Source of the DNA: an uncultured Clostridia bacterium
GTDB taxonomy: Bacteria; Bacillota; Clostridia; TANB77; CAG-508
Reading direction: 5' to 3'
Length of the DNA stretch: 35,436 nt
Assembly: GCA_944386755.1 (NCBI GenBank)
Contig: CALXCF010000018.1
Location: 1-35,436 of the forward strand
The translations under genes and the position numbers were made by a program. The stretch's first letter is position 1. Each line of letters opens with the position of its first letter. The notes beneath the pieces were generated by a model that saw nothing but the letters and a program-made list of their open reading frames with translations, had not been told where the DNA came from and searched no databases. Positions 27,346 through 35,436 of the stretch are shown one piece after another.

Positions 27346-27382
27346 GTTTGAATTATATTTGAATTTTTTTGCCCAAAATCAC

Positions 27383-27411
27383 TTGACAACACAAAAAAAT
27401 TATATTAAAAT
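27383..27411 (+). promoter_or_regulatory. Promoter of the MarR-ABC exporter operon
   Basis: TTGACA (27383-27388), 17-base spacer, TAAAAT (27406-27411). The transcript would start only a few bases before the dyad at 27418-27437. Confidence 0.8.
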
Positions 27412-27417
27412 AGAAAA

Positions 27418-27437
27418 TTGGTTAGGAGGCTAACAAA
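27418..27437 (+). promoter_or_regulatory. Dyad around the marR ribosome binding site (operator candidate)
   Basis: TTGGTTAG-GAGG-CTAACAAA: 5-bp perfect inner arms GTTAG/CTAAC, 7 of 8 with the outer bases. It places the GGAGG in the loop, right before the ATG and just downstream of the promoter. It is the right size for an autoregulatory MarR operator, or for an RNA hairpin limiting translation. Confidence 0.5.
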
Positions 27438-27872
27438 ATGAAAAAAGAATATGAAATAGGTGCTCAAATACACATGTTGTCAAGGAAAATCAAAAGAAAA
27501 TTAGATGAAGCATTTGTAAGTTATGGAATAACAGGAGTCCAAGCAATTATGTTGAAATTCATAAATGACAAATCACGAGAAGGAAAAGTATATGCAAAAG
27601 ACATAGAAAGTGAATTTGACATGAGAAGAGCAACAATTGCGGGAATTTTGCAGTTACTAGAGCAAAATAAATTAATAACAAGAAAAGCAGAAGGTAGTGA
27701 TGCAAGATTAAAAGAAATAACAATAACAAAAAAAGCATTAGAAATAATAAATAATGTGGATTCTAGTATTGCAGAACTAGAAAAAAGATTAGAAAAAAAT
27801 ATGTCAAAAGAAGAAAGAGAAAACTTTTTAAAAACCCTAGATAAATTGTCAAGAAATTTATCACAAAATTAG
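27438..27872 (+). CDS. MarR-family transcriptional regulator
   Basis: 144 residues, the usual size. Winged-helix layout: helices 1-2 (IGAQIHMLSRKIKRKLDEAFVSYGITGVQ), recognition helix region DIESEFDMRRATIAGILQLLEQNKLI, and a wing TRKAEGSDARLKEITITKKA with the conserved Asp-Ala-Arg. A C-terminal dimer helix ends the protein. MarR proteins are dimeric repressors that often respond to small phenolic or antibiotic ligands and control adjacent efflux genes, here the two ABC exporter genes downstream. A family A repeat has entered the spacer between them. Confidence 0.93.
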   Translation: MKKEYEIGAQIHMLSRKIKRKLDEAFVSYGITGVQAIMLKFINDKSREGKVYAKDIESEFDMRRATIAGILQLLEQNKLITRKAEGSDARLKEITITKKALEIINNVDSSIAELEKRLEKNMSKEERENFLKTLDKLSRNLSQN

Positions 27873-27918
27873 ATTCAAAAAATAATATAGAAACAGAGTT
27901 TTTTATAGGGGAAAAGAA

Positions 27919-28006
27919 AGATGTGTCCCAAAGTGGACAAAAATGTCCAAACGGAAACGTCCCCAAACGGACAAAATGTCGCAAGAGAAACGTCCCCAAT
28001 AGGACA
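27919..28006. repeat. Palindromic repeat family A, copy 6
   Basis: Inverted orientation (AGATGTGTCCC ... GAAACGTCCCC ... AGGACA). It sits between marR and the first ABC gene and ends just before that gene's AAAGGAG site, inside what should be one operon. Confidence 0.9.
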
Positions 28007-28025
28007 AAAGAAAGGAGAAAGATAG

Positions 28026-29768
28026 ATGTTTAAAAAATTAGCAAAATACGTTAAAGAATACAAAAAATCGGCTATTTTAACACCAATATTTGTAGTTTTA
28101 GAAGTAGTAATGGAAGTAATAATTCCATTATTAATGGCTCAAATTATAGATGTTGGAATACAAAATGGTGATGTTAAGTACATTCTAGAAATAGGAGGAC
28201 TGCTAATAGTATCTGCAATATTATCATTAACATTTGGTATGTTATCAGGTAGATTTGCAGCAAAAGCATCAGCAGGATATGCAAAAAATCTAAGAAAAGA
28301 AATGTTTCATAAAGTGCAAGATTATTCTTTTGAAAATATAGACAAATTTTCTACATCAAGTTTAGTAACACGTATGACAACAGATGTAACAAATGTGCAA
28401 ATGGCTTTTCAAATGATTATAAGAATATTAGTAAGAGGGCCAATAATGATGATATTTGCGCTATTAATGGTAATATCAATAAGTGCAAAATTATCATTAG
28501 TATTTTTTGTAGCAATACCTGTTTTAGGTTTCATCCTATTTTATATAGCAAGAAAAGCACATCCTAATTTTGAAAAAGTATTCAAAAAATATGATAAGTT
28601 AAACAGAGTAGTACAAGAAAATGTAAGTGCAATAAGAGTAGTAAAAGCATATGTAAGAGAAGACCATGAAAAAGAAAAATTTAAAGAAGTAAATGGAGAA
28701 GTATATTCATATTTCAAAAAAGCAGAAAAAATTATAGCATTTAATGGACCAGTTATGCAATTTACAATATATACTTGTATATTATTAATTTCATGGATAG
28801 GTTCACAACTAATTGTTGGTGGAGCAATGGGAACAGGAGAGCTATCTAGTATTATCACATACGCATGGCAAATATTATCAAGTCTTATGATGTTATCATT
28901 TGTATTTGTTATGATAATTATGGCACAATCATCAGCAGAAAGAATTTTAGAGGTTATAGAAGAAGAACCAACATTGAAAAATAAAGAAAAAACAGTTAAA
29001 GAAGTGAAAGATGGTTCAATAAAATTTGAAAATGTAAGCTTTAGATATAGTGATGAACAAGACGAGAATACCTATGCTTTGGAAAATATCAATTTAGATA
29101 TTAAACCAGGTGAAACAATAGGAATAATCGGAGGAACAGGAAGTTCTAAATCTAGCTTAGTTCAACTGATACCAAGACTTTATGATGTAACAAAAGGTTC
29201 AGTTAAAGTTGGTGGAGTTGATGTAAGAGATTATGATATTGAAACTTTAAGAGAAGAAGTTGCAATGGTATTACAGAAAAATGTATTGTTCTCAGGAACT
29301 ATTGCTGAAAACTTAAGATGGGGAAAACAAGATGCTGACCAAGAAGAGTTAGAAGAAGCATGTAAACTAGCTCAAGCAGATGGATTTATAAAGGAATTCC
29401 CAAGCAAATATGATACAGTATTAGACCAAGGTGGAACAAATGTATCAGGAGGACAAAAACAAAGAATTTGTATTGCAAGAGCAATATTAAAACAGCCAAA
29501 AATCTTAATACTAGATGACTCAACAAGTGCAGTAGATACAAAAACAGATGCCTTAATTAGAAAAGCATTTAGAGAAAAAATACCAAATACAACAAAAATA
29601 ATAATTGCACAAAGAGTTTCATCAATTGAAGATGCTGACCAAATAATCGTTTTAAATGATGGAAAAATTGATGGAATAGGTACATCAGAAGAATTATTAA
29701 AAACAAACGAAATATATAGAGAAGTATATGAGTCACAAACGAAAGGAGGAGATGAAGATGCAGAATAA
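28026..29768 (+). CDS. ABC exporter half-transporter, degenerate-site subunit
   Basis: 580 residues: a six-helix type IV exporter membrane domain (about 15-300) and a C-terminal ATPase domain. Walker A is GGTGSSKSS (Ser in place of the usual second Gly/Ala), the signature is NVSGGQKQR, and Walker B is ILILDDSTS, so the catalytic Glu after Walker B is Asp. That change marks the non-canonical site of heterodimeric exporters (BmrC/BmrD, TM287/288 type). The partner gene overlaps its 3' end. Drug or lipid export is inferred from the MarR neighbour. The start follows AAAGGAGAAAGATAG. Confidence 0.93.
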   Translation: MFKKLAKYVKEYKKSAILTPIFVVLEVVMEVIIPLLMAQIIDVGIQNGDVKYILEIGGLLIVSAILSLTFGMLSGRFAAKASAGYAKNLRKEMFHKVQDYSFENIDKFSTSSLVTRMTTDVTNVQMAFQMIIRILVRGPIMMIFALLMVISISAKLSLVFFVAIPVLGFILFYIARKAHPNFEKVFKKYDKLNRVVQENVSAIRVVKAYVREDHEKEKFKEVNGEVYSYFKKAEKIIAFNGPVMQFTIYTCILLISWIGSQLIVGGAMGTGELSSIITYAWQILSSLMMLSFVFVMIIMAQSSAERILEVIEEEPTLKNKEKTVKEVKDGSIKFENVSFRYSDEQDENTYALENINLDIKPGETIGIIGGTGSSKSSLVQLIPRLYDVTKGSVKVGGVDVRDYDIETLREEVAMVLQKNVLFSGTIAENLRWGKQDADQEELEEACKLAQADGFIKEFPSKYDTVLDQGGTNVSGGQKQRICIARAILKQPKILILDDSTSAVDTKTDALIRKAFREKIPNTTKIIIAQRVSSIEDADQIIVLNDGKIDGIGTSEELLKTNEIYREVYESQTKGGDEDAE

Positions 29769-31620
29769 AAAAGCAGGGAAAGCAAAAACAATAAAAAGAC
29801 TTTTAAAATATGTAACAAAAGGATATAAATTCCAATTAGTTGTAGTATTAGTAAGCATTATAATAAGTGCATTAGCTGGAGTTCTAGGAGTACAATTCAT
29901 AAAATACCTAATAGATGACTTCATCACACCACTTTTGGGTGAGAAAAATCCAGACTTTACAGCATTATTAAATGTAATAATGGCAATGGGAGTAATATAT
30001 TTAGTTGGAGTAATTGCAACATATACATATAACAGATTAATGGTAAATATCTCACAAGGAGTATTAAATAAAATCCGTGGTGAAATGTTTGACCATATGC
30101 AAAAACTTCCAATAAGATATTTTGATAGTCGTTCACATGGTGAAATAATGAGTACATATACAAATGATGTTGACACATTAAGACAAATGCTTAGTCAAAG
30201 TATTCCACAAGTATTTTCAGCATGTATTTCAATGATATCAGTTTTAGTAGCTATGTTTGCTACAAATATATATCTAACATTAGTTGTACTTGCAATGGTA
30301 GTGTTGATGGTATTTGTATCAAGATATTTAGGTGGAAACAGTTCAAGATTTTTCGTTAAACAACAAGAAGATATAGGAAAAGTAAATGGATATATAGAAG
30401 AAATGATGGAAGGTCAAAAAGTTGTTAAAGTATTTAATTATGAAGAGCAATCTAAGCAAAGATTTGACGACTTAAATGAACAATTATGTGATAGTATGAC
30501 AAAAGCTAATATGTATGCAAATATTTTAATGCCATGTATAGCAAATATTGGAAACTTAGGATATGTATTAGTTGCAGTAATTGGTGGTATCTTATCAGTA
30601 AATGGAATATTAACAATTGGAAGTATAGCAGCATTTTTACAATATGTAAAAGCATTTACAAACCCATTAGGTCAAGTATCACAACAAATGAATTCAATAA
30701 TTATGGCATTAGCAGGTGCTGAAAGAATATTCGAATTATTAGATGAAGAACCAGAACAAGATGAAGGATATGTTACATTAGTTAATGCAAAAATGGAAAA
30801 TGGAAAAATTGTAGAAAGCAAAGAAAGAACAGGAATGTGGGCATGGAAACATCCACATAAAGATGGAAGAATAACATATACAAGACTTCGTGGTCAAGTA
30901 GAATTTGAAAATGTACAATTTGGATATGAAGAGCATAAAAGAATATTACATGACATATCACTTGTTGCAAAAGAAGGTCAAAAAGTATCTTTTGTTGGAG
31001 CAACAGGAGCTGGAAAGACAACAATTACAAATCTAATAAATAGATTTTATGATATCCAAGAAGGAAAAATTAGATATGATAGAATAAATATTAGAAAGAT
31101 TAAAAAAGATGACCTAAGAAGGTCTTTAGGGATGGTTTTACAAGATACAAGTCTATTTACAGGAACAATAAGAGATAATATTAGATATGGAAAATTAGAC
31201 GCAACAGATGAAGAAGTAGAAGAAGCAGCAAAACTTTCAAATGCAGATAAATTTATAAAGCATCTTCCACATGGATATGACACAATGATTACAGGAAATG
31301 GGGAAGGCTTATCACAAGGACAAAGACAGCTTCTTTCAATCGCAAGAGCAGCATTAAATAATCCACCAGTTTTAATATTAGATGAGGCAACATCAAGTAT
31401 AGATACAAGAACAGAAAAGATTGTTCAAGATGGAATGGATAAATTAATGAAAGGAAGAACAGTTTTTGTAATTGCTCATAGACTTTCAACAATTAAAAAC
31501 TCTGATTTAATTATGGTACTAGACCATGGTAGAATTATTGAAAGAGGAAATCATAATGAGTTGATTGCTCAAAAAGGTACATATTATGGACTTTATACTG
31601 GAGCAATTGAGATTGATTAA
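29758..31620 (+). CDS. ABC exporter half-transporter, canonical-site subunit
   Basis: 620 residues from ATG 29758, which lies eight bases after AAAGGAGG and overlaps the previous gene by 11 bases; an ATG at 29728 lies before this site and is rejected. It has an exporter membrane domain and an ATPase with Walker A GATGAGKTT, signature LSQGQRQ and Walker B VLILDEATSS with the catalytic Glu, so this subunit supplies the active ATP site of the heterodimer. Between the two domains is a linker insertion (about residues 340-380, with KERTGMWAWKHPHKDG), known from this subfamily. The overlap implies translational coupling and equal amounts. Confidence 0.94.
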   Translation: MQNKKAGKAKTIKRLLKYVTKGYKFQLVVVLVSIIISALAGVLGVQFIKYLIDDFITPLLGEKNPDFTALLNVIMAMGVIYLVGVIATYTYNRLMVNISQGVLNKIRGEMFDHMQKLPIRYFDSRSHGEIMSTYTNDVDTLRQMLSQSIPQVFSACISMISVLVAMFATNIYLTLVVLAMVVLMVFVSRYLGGNSSRFFVKQQEDIGKVNGYIEEMMEGQKVVKVFNYEEQSKQRFDDLNEQLCDSMTKANMYANILMPCIANIGNLGYVLVAVIGGILSVNGILTIGSIAAFLQYVKAFTNPLGQVSQQMNSIIMALAGAERIFELLDEEPEQDEGYVTLVNAKMENGKIVESKERTGMWAWKHPHKDGRITYTRLRGQVEFENVQFGYEEHKRILHDISLVAKEGQKVSFVGATGAGKTTITNLINRFYDIQEGKIRYDRINIRKIKKDDLRRSLGMVLQDTSLFTGTIRDNIRYGKLDATDEEVEEAAKLSNADKFIKHLPHGYDTMITGNGEGLSQGQRQLLSIARAALNNPPVLILDEATSSIDTRTEKIVQDGMDKLMKGRTVFVIAHRLSTIKNSDLIMVLDHGRIIERGNHNELIAQKGTYYGLYTGAIEID

Positions 31621-31660
31621 AAAAGAGCCAGAAGGCATTTGCTTTCTAGCTCTTTTTCTC
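31621..31660 (+). terminator. Terminator of the ABC exporter operon
   Basis: Stem AAAAGAGCCAGAA (31621-31633) with TTCTAGCTCTTTT (31644-31656, one mismatch), followed by a T-rich tail. It begins at the base after the stop codon. Confidence 0.85.
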
Positions 31661-31667
31661 TTGTGGT

Positions 31668-31853
31668 TTACAAGAAATAGGGTATATCATGCATGTTAAG
31701 AAAATCTTTAACTTCTTTTTTCACTACTGGGGTAGCTTTTTTTGTAAAACTGAGCCGTTCGTCATAATCAATAACGGCAACAGTTTCCTGCAAAAGATTT
31801 TTGACGGTGATATAACCACTTGTGTGAATTGAATAGGTATATTTTTCTTCCAT
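31668..31853 (-). CDS. Short protein of unknown function, atypical codon use
   Basis: 61 residues, not recognised. It begins MEEKYTYSIHTSGYITVKNLL and ends FLNMHDIPYFL; it is basic in the middle (TKKATPVVKKEVKD) with beta-strands followed by a helix likely. The start follows GAAAGGACAGGTATT, and a good minus-strand promoter lies 90-120 bases upstream. It contains an in-frame CGG (GAA CGG CTC, 31752-31760 region), GAC and ACG codons and is visibly richer in GC than its neighbours, like the gene at 23458-23808. Either a recently arrived gene or a short conserved cassette; it could also be non-functional. Confidence 0.55.
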   Translation of the reverse strand: MEEKYTYSIHTSGYITVKNLLQETVAVIDYDERLSFTKKATPVVKKEVKDFLNMHDIPYFL

Positions 31854-31942
31854 AATACCTGTCCTTTCTGCTTATACATAAGCTGAAACAAAGAGTATTA
31901 CTACTCCTCAACACACCACCTAGATGGCTAAGGTTAAGTACT

Positions 31943-31971
31943 AATATAACATAATATGTATGAAATGTCAA
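31943..31971 (-). promoter_or_regulatory. Promoter of the 61-residue minus-strand gene
   Basis: On the minus strand TTGACA (31971-31966), 17-base spacer, TATATT (31948-31943). The leader holds a palindrome GCTTATACATAAGC at 31870-31883, a possible operator. Confidence 0.65.
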
Positions 31972-31991
31972 AAATAAATTTTACTATGTAC

Positions 31992-32020
31992 TTGTATAAA
32001 AATGACGAAAATAGTATAAT
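31992..32020 (+). promoter_or_regulatory. Promoter of the glycolipid operon
   Basis: TTGTAT (31992-31997), 17-base spacer, perfect TATAAT (32015-32020). The start codon at 32040 is only 20 bases on, so the leader is very short. It is back to back with the minus-strand promoter at 31943-31971. Confidence 0.7.
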
Positions 32021-32039
32021 ATTGATAGAGGAGAAGTAT

Positions 32040-33149
32040 ATGTCTAGTAAAGTATTAATATTATCTTGTGGAACAGGAGGAGGACACAATTCAGCTGCAA
32101 AAGCAATAAAAGAAAGTCTAGAAGAAAAAGGACTAAATGTTGATTTTGTAGAATATTTAGATATTGTTAACCCTAGAATTAGAAAAGAAGTAAATAATTT
32201 ATATATAAAAACAACCAAAGGAAACGGAAAAATATTTAAAGTAGTGTATAAATTAGGTGAAATGTACCAAAAAACAAATTTAAAATCACCAGTATATGCA
32301 TTAAACTTTTTAAATAAAAAAAGATTGTATCAATATATAGTAGAAAATGAGTATAAATATATTATAACAACACATCTTTTTGCTGCACAGGCATTAACAG
32401 CTATAAAAAAAGAACATGATATCAAATTTATGCAAGTTGCAACAGACTATGTGTGTATACCATTTTGGGAAGAAACAAATCCAGATTATTTTATAGTACC
32501 ACACGAGGAATTAGAAAAAGATTTTATAGAAAAAGGAATAAAGCAAGAAAAATTATTACCATATGGAATACCAACAGCTAAAGCATATAGGGAGAAATAT
32601 AATAAAGAAGAAGTAAAAAAGAATTTAGGATTAGATAATTCAAAGCAATATGTCCTTATATTAACAGGAAGTATGGGATTTGGAAATGTGACAGAAATGC
32701 TAAAAGAATTATTAAAAAACATAAAAGACGTAACTTTTATAGTTTCTACAGGGCATAATTCTAAATTGCAAAAAGTATTAGAAGAAAAATATAAAAACTT
32801 TGATAATGTTATTATACTACCTTTTACAGATAAAATAAGTGAATATATGAAAAGTAGTGAAATAATATTAACAAAGCCAGGGGGACTAACAACAACAGAA
32901 ATTGCAACATTAAGAAAACCTTTTATTCATACAATGCCAATACCTGGATGTGAAAATTATAATGCACAATTTTTTGAGAAAAGAAAAATGTCAATAAGTT
33001 GTGATTCAATTGATAAAGTAGTAAAAAATACCAAAGAATTGATAAACAATAAAGAATTACAAGAAGAAATGGTTAAAAATCAAGAGAAATACATTAGTCA
33101 AGATACTTGTGACAAAATATCAGAAATTGTTATTAAGGAAATAAAGTAG
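32040..33149 (+). CDS. Diacylglycerol glycosyltransferase-like (MGDG synthase/UgtP family, GT28)
   Basis: 369 residues from ATG 32040, which has GAGGAG upstream; an open frame extends back to 31956 but overlaps the promoter and is not conserved-looking. N-terminus SSKVLILSCGTGGGHNSAAKAI is the lipid-acceptor Gly-rich motif of MGDG synthases and UgtP. The nucleotide-sugar part shows VLILTGSMGFGNVTEML, IILPFTDKISEYMKSSEIILTKPGGLTTTEIATLRKPFI. It transfers sugar from UDP-sugar to diacylglycerol at the inner membrane face, giving glycolipids and lipoteichoic acid anchors. An acyltransferase gene follows after 9 bases. Confidence 0.9.
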   Translation: MSSKVLILSCGTGGGHNSAAKAIKESLEEKGLNVDFVEYLDIVNPRIRKEVNNLYIKTTKGNGKIFKVVYKLGEMYQKTNLKSPVYALNFLNKKRLYQYIVENEYKYIITTHLFAAQALTAIKKEHDIKFMQVATDYVCIPFWEETNPDYFIVPHEELEKDFIEKGIKQEKLLPYGIPTAKAYREKYNKEEVKKNLGLDNSKQYVLILTGSMGFGNVTEMLKELLKNIKDVTFIVSTGHNSKLQKVLEEKYKNFDNVIILPFTDKISEYMKSSEIILTKPGGLTTTEIATLRKPFIHTMPIPGCENYNAQFFEKRKMSISCDSIDKVVKNTKELINNKELQEEMVKNQEKYISQDTCDKISEIVIKEIK

Positions 33150-33158
33150 GGAAAGAGT

Positions 33159-33935
33159 ATGAGAAGTAGTGAAGGAATTAAAAAGTTCGAAGAACTTGAA
33201 GAATTTGAAAATTTTGTAGAGTTCGAAAATGAAAATATAATTGATTTGTGGCAACCACTTGAATTTAATATAGATAAGAACTATGAATACATATCTAAAA
33301 GCAAAATATTTTCAATGGTTTCAAATCTAATATATTATGGAATTGCATATCCTATTTTAAAAGTTTTATTGAAGATTGTATATGACTTAAGAATAGAAGG
33401 AAAAGAAAATATAGAAAACATTAAAGGCGGAGCAATAAGTGTTTCAAACCATGTACTTTTCTTAGATTGTGCAATGGTTGGGTTAGCTTTTGGAAAGAGA
33501 AAAGTATATTATACAACACAAGAAGAGAGTTTTAAAATTCCTTTTGTAAGAAAATTGATTAAGTATTTGAGAGCAATTCCAATACCAAAAAGTATTGAGA
33601 ATCTAAAATATTTTATAAAAGAAATGGATAAAACATTAAAAGAAGGAAATATAATTCACGTTTATCCAGAAGCGGCATTATGGCCATATTGCAATAAAAT
33701 TAGAAAATTTAAAAATGGAGCATTTGATTTAGCAGTAAGGAATGGCGTTCCAATTATTCCTATTGTATGTACATTTAGAGAGCCGACTGGATATAGAAGA
33801 ATATTTAAAACTAAAAAGGATGTAACAGTAAAAATATTAAAACCTATTGAAGGTGAATATGGAGTGAATACAAAAGAAAGAGCCCAAAAATTAAAAGAAA
33901 AAGTGTCTTTAGAAATGAAAAAACAATTAGTTTAA
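33159..33935 (+). CDS. PlsC-like lysophospholipid acyltransferase
   Basis: 258 residues. The acyltransferase motif I is NHVLFLD (His98-x4-Asp103), motif II follows around FVRKLIKYLRAIPIP, and motif III is YPEAALWP. The first ~50 residues are an acidic extension (EELEEFENFVEFENE), followed by a hydrophobic segment at about 52-75 that should anchor it to the membrane. It probably acylates lysophosphatidic acid or a related lipid. It lies 9 bases after the glycosyltransferase gene and 14 before the methyltransferase gene, so the three are one operon. The start site follows GGGAAAGAGT, a weak ribosome binding site. Confidence 0.88.
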   Translation: MRSSEGIKKFEELEEFENFVEFENENIIDLWQPLEFNIDKNYEYISKSKIFSMVSNLIYYGIAYPILKVLLKIVYDLRIEGKENIENIKGGAISVSNHVLFLDCAMVGLAFGKRKVYYTTQEESFKIPFVRKLIKYLRAIPIPKSIENLKYFIKEMDKTLKEGNIIHVYPEAALWPYCNKIRKFKNGAFDLAVRNGVPIIPIVCTFREPTGYRRIFKTKKDVTVKILKPIEGEYGVNTKERAQKLKEKVSLEMKKQLV

Positions 33936-33949
33936 AATGAGGAGAGATA

Positions 33950-35329
33950 ATGGAAGCACCAATAAAGAAAAATCAAGAATATATTGTTGATATTATAGAC
34001 AACGGATTTGAAGGAGAAGGTATTGCCAAGATTGATAATTTTACAATATTTGTTCCCAATAGTATAAAAGGAGAAAAAGTAAAAGTATTAATTGTTAAGG
34101 TATTATCTTCTCATGCTTTTGGAAAAGTATTAGAAATTATAAAAAAATCAGAATATCGAACAGAAAGTGATTGTAGTACATATAAAAGATGTGGAGGCTG
34201 TAATTTAAGACATATTAAATATGAACAAACATTAAAAATGAAACAAAATGCAGTTCAAAGTTTAGTAAATAAAACCTTGAAAACAAAAATTCAAGTACAA
34301 GAAACACTTGGGATGGGAAATCCATATTTTTATAGAAATAAGGCACAATATCCAGTTGGAATTGATAAGAATGGAAATCCACAAATTGGAGTTTTTGCTA
34401 ATAGAACACATGAAATTATCCCAATTCAAAAATGTTTAATACAAAATGAGAAAAGTGAAAAATTAGCAAAGTTTGTATTTGAATGGATTGTTAAAAATCA
34501 TATTAGCATATATAATGAAAAAACAGGAAAAGGACTTATAAGGCACATTGTTACTAAAATAGGAATTAAGACAAATGAAATAATGTGTGTATTAGTTATA
34601 AATGGAAATACAATTCCAAAAGAGCAAGGATTAGTAAAAGAAATATTAGAAAACTTCCCAGAGGTTAAAACAATTGTAAAAAATATTAATACAAAAAATA
34701 CAAATGTGATAATGGGAAAAGAAAATGTTAATTTATATGGTAATGGATATATTGAAGACATTTTGGGAGAATATAAATTTAAAATATCTCCACTTTCATT
34801 TTATCAGGTAAATCCAGTTCAGGCAGAAAAGTTATATAATTTAGGTGTAGAAGCGGCTAAAATAGATAAAAATGACATCGTTTTTGACTTATATTGTGGA
34901 ATTGGAACAATTTCTTTATTTATGGCTAAATATGCTAAAAAAGTGTATGGTATAGAAATTGTTGAAGATGCAGTTAAAGATGCAAAAGAAAATGCTTTGA
35001 ATAATGGTGTTGATAATGTAGAGTTTTTAGCAGGTGACGTTGAAGATGCGCTAGATGATTTGCTAAATGAAAAAGGAATAATTCCAGATGTGGTTATGGT
35101 TGACCCTCCAAGAAAAGGATTGGATAATAAGAGTATAGATAATATTATGAAAATTCATCCTAAGAAGATGGTTTATATTAGTTGTAATCCTGCAACCTTG
35201 GTTAGAGATTTGGCTAAGTTTGAGGAGTTGTATGAAATAGAGAGTATTAAGCCTGTTGATATGTTTCCTTTTACGAGCCATGTGGAGTGTTGTGCGTTGA
35301 TGGGTAGAAAAGACAACGAAAGAGAGTAA
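33950..35329 (+). CDS. rlmD: 23S rRNA (uracil-5-)-methyltransferase, RlmCD/RlmD type
   Basis: 459 residues. An N-terminal TRAM domain (about 8-62, YIVDIIDNGFEGEGIAKID) is followed by an iron-sulfur cluster motif Cys75-x5-Cys81-x2-Cys84 (CSTYKRCGGC) with the fourth Cys near 163 (IQKCLIQ). The SAM-binding Rossmann core is FDLYCGIGTISLFMA, with MVDPPRKGLD and the catalytic nucleophile in YISCNPATLVRDL. In Gram-positives one such enzyme (RlmCD) methylates both U747 and U1939. The start follows GAGGAGAGATA. Last gene of the glycolipid operon by spacing. Confidence 0.92.
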   Translation: MEAPIKKNQEYIVDIIDNGFEGEGIAKIDNFTIFVPNSIKGEKVKVLIVKVLSSHAFGKVLEIIKKSEYRTESDCSTYKRCGGCNLRHIKYEQTLKMKQNAVQSLVNKTLKTKIQVQETLGMGNPYFYRNKAQYPVGIDKNGNPQIGVFANRTHEIIPIQKCLIQNEKSEKLAKFVFEWIVKNHISIYNEKTGKGLIRHIVTKIGIKTNEIMCVLVINGNTIPKEQGLVKEILENFPEVKTIVKNINTKNTNVIMGKENVNLYGNGYIEDILGEYKFKISPLSFYQVNPVQAEKLYNLGVEAAKIDKNDIVFDLYCGIGTISLFMAKYAKKVYGIEIVEDAVKDAKENALNNGVDNVEFLAGDVEDALDDLLNEKGIIPDVVMVDPPRKGLDNKSIDNIMKIHPKKMVYISCNPATLVRDLAKFEELYEIESIKPVDMFPFTSHVECCALMGRKDNERE

Positions 35330-35436
35330 TAGCAATGCTTCAAGGAATTTTTTGAAAATAAAAAAATAATGAAAAATTATATAAAAAAACCATTTATTTT
35401 TTAGAAAATTTAAAATGGTAAATGGTTGAATGGTAA
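35330..35436 (+). other. AT-rich downstream region with a weak hairpin, window edge
   Basis: No gene is seen. AACCATTTA (about 35389-35397) can pair with TAAATGGTT (about 35420-35428), but no T tract follows within the window. Confidence 0.35.

Noticed and set aside
31956..32039. N-terminal extension of the glycosyltransferase gene to 31956
   Set aside because: It would overlap the TTGTAT/TATAAT promoter, and the conserved start SSKVLILSCGTGGGH lies at 32040 behind a good GAGGAG site.

Overview
The window is a stretch of bacterial chromosome from a very AT-rich Gram-positive of the Clostridia type. The evidence is the gene order (dnaK-dnaJ; ylxM-ffh-rpsP-khpA-rimM-trmD-rplS), AGGAGG-type ribosome binding sites, heavy use of AGA for arginine, a sortase-type LPKAG surface protein and a pilin-like '[16 protein letters not shown]' leader of a kind common in uncultivated gut Clostridia. 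The exact taxon cannot be fixed from this sequence alone. 34 protein genes and 4 tRNA genes are called; almost all are ordinary core genes. No rRNA, CRISPR array, prophage or complete transposase gene was seen.

Layout. 1-2.3 kb: end of dnaK, a MazG-like gene and dnaJ. 2.5-6.6 kb: deoD (minus), pyrG (plus), then an SPFH/NfeD membrane pair (minus). 6.8-11.4 kb: the SRP and ribosome-maturation operon. 11.5-13.2 kb: dapA-dapB (minus). 13.4-18.9 kb: a DUF45 protein with an altered zinc motif, tRNA-Gln, a large pilin-like protein with a C-type-lectin-like end, lysS and an M50 protease. 19.0-23.3 kb: tsaD, a zinc-ribbon membrane protein, a metallophosphoesterase and recG. 23.4-26.9 kb: a small unknown gene, eno and a wall-anchored VWA protein. 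27.0-31.6 kb: tRNA-Val/Asp/Phe, then a MarR regulator with a two-subunit ABC exporter. 31.7-35.3 kb: a small unknown gene, then a glycolipid glycosyltransferase, a PlsC-type acyltransferase and an rRNA uracil methyltransferase.

The main discovery candidate is a shared interruption in three conserved genes, ffh, tsaD and recG. Each is split by one apparent +1 frameshift, and each occurs at an in-frame CGG codon followed by A (CGG-A), where reading GGA (Gly) in the +1 frame restores the conserved protein exactly. In a manual scan of about 10,400 codons, in-frame CGG was found nowhere else in the conserved genes. The only other two in-frame CGGs are in two short minus-strand genes of foreign-looking codon use. 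This suggests that CGG is a starved or unassigned codon in this lineage and that CGGA works as a +1 recoding signal, by out-of-frame tRNA-Gly binding or by a quadruplet-reading tRNA.

The second theme is repeats. Six copies of a palindromic repeat of about 60-125 bp (core GGGGACGTTTC plus GGACATTTTTGTCC) sit between genes and often supply the stop codon of the adjacent gene. A second family (GGGATTTAGGGGACGG) and a 126-bp nested palindrome resembling a MITE are also present.
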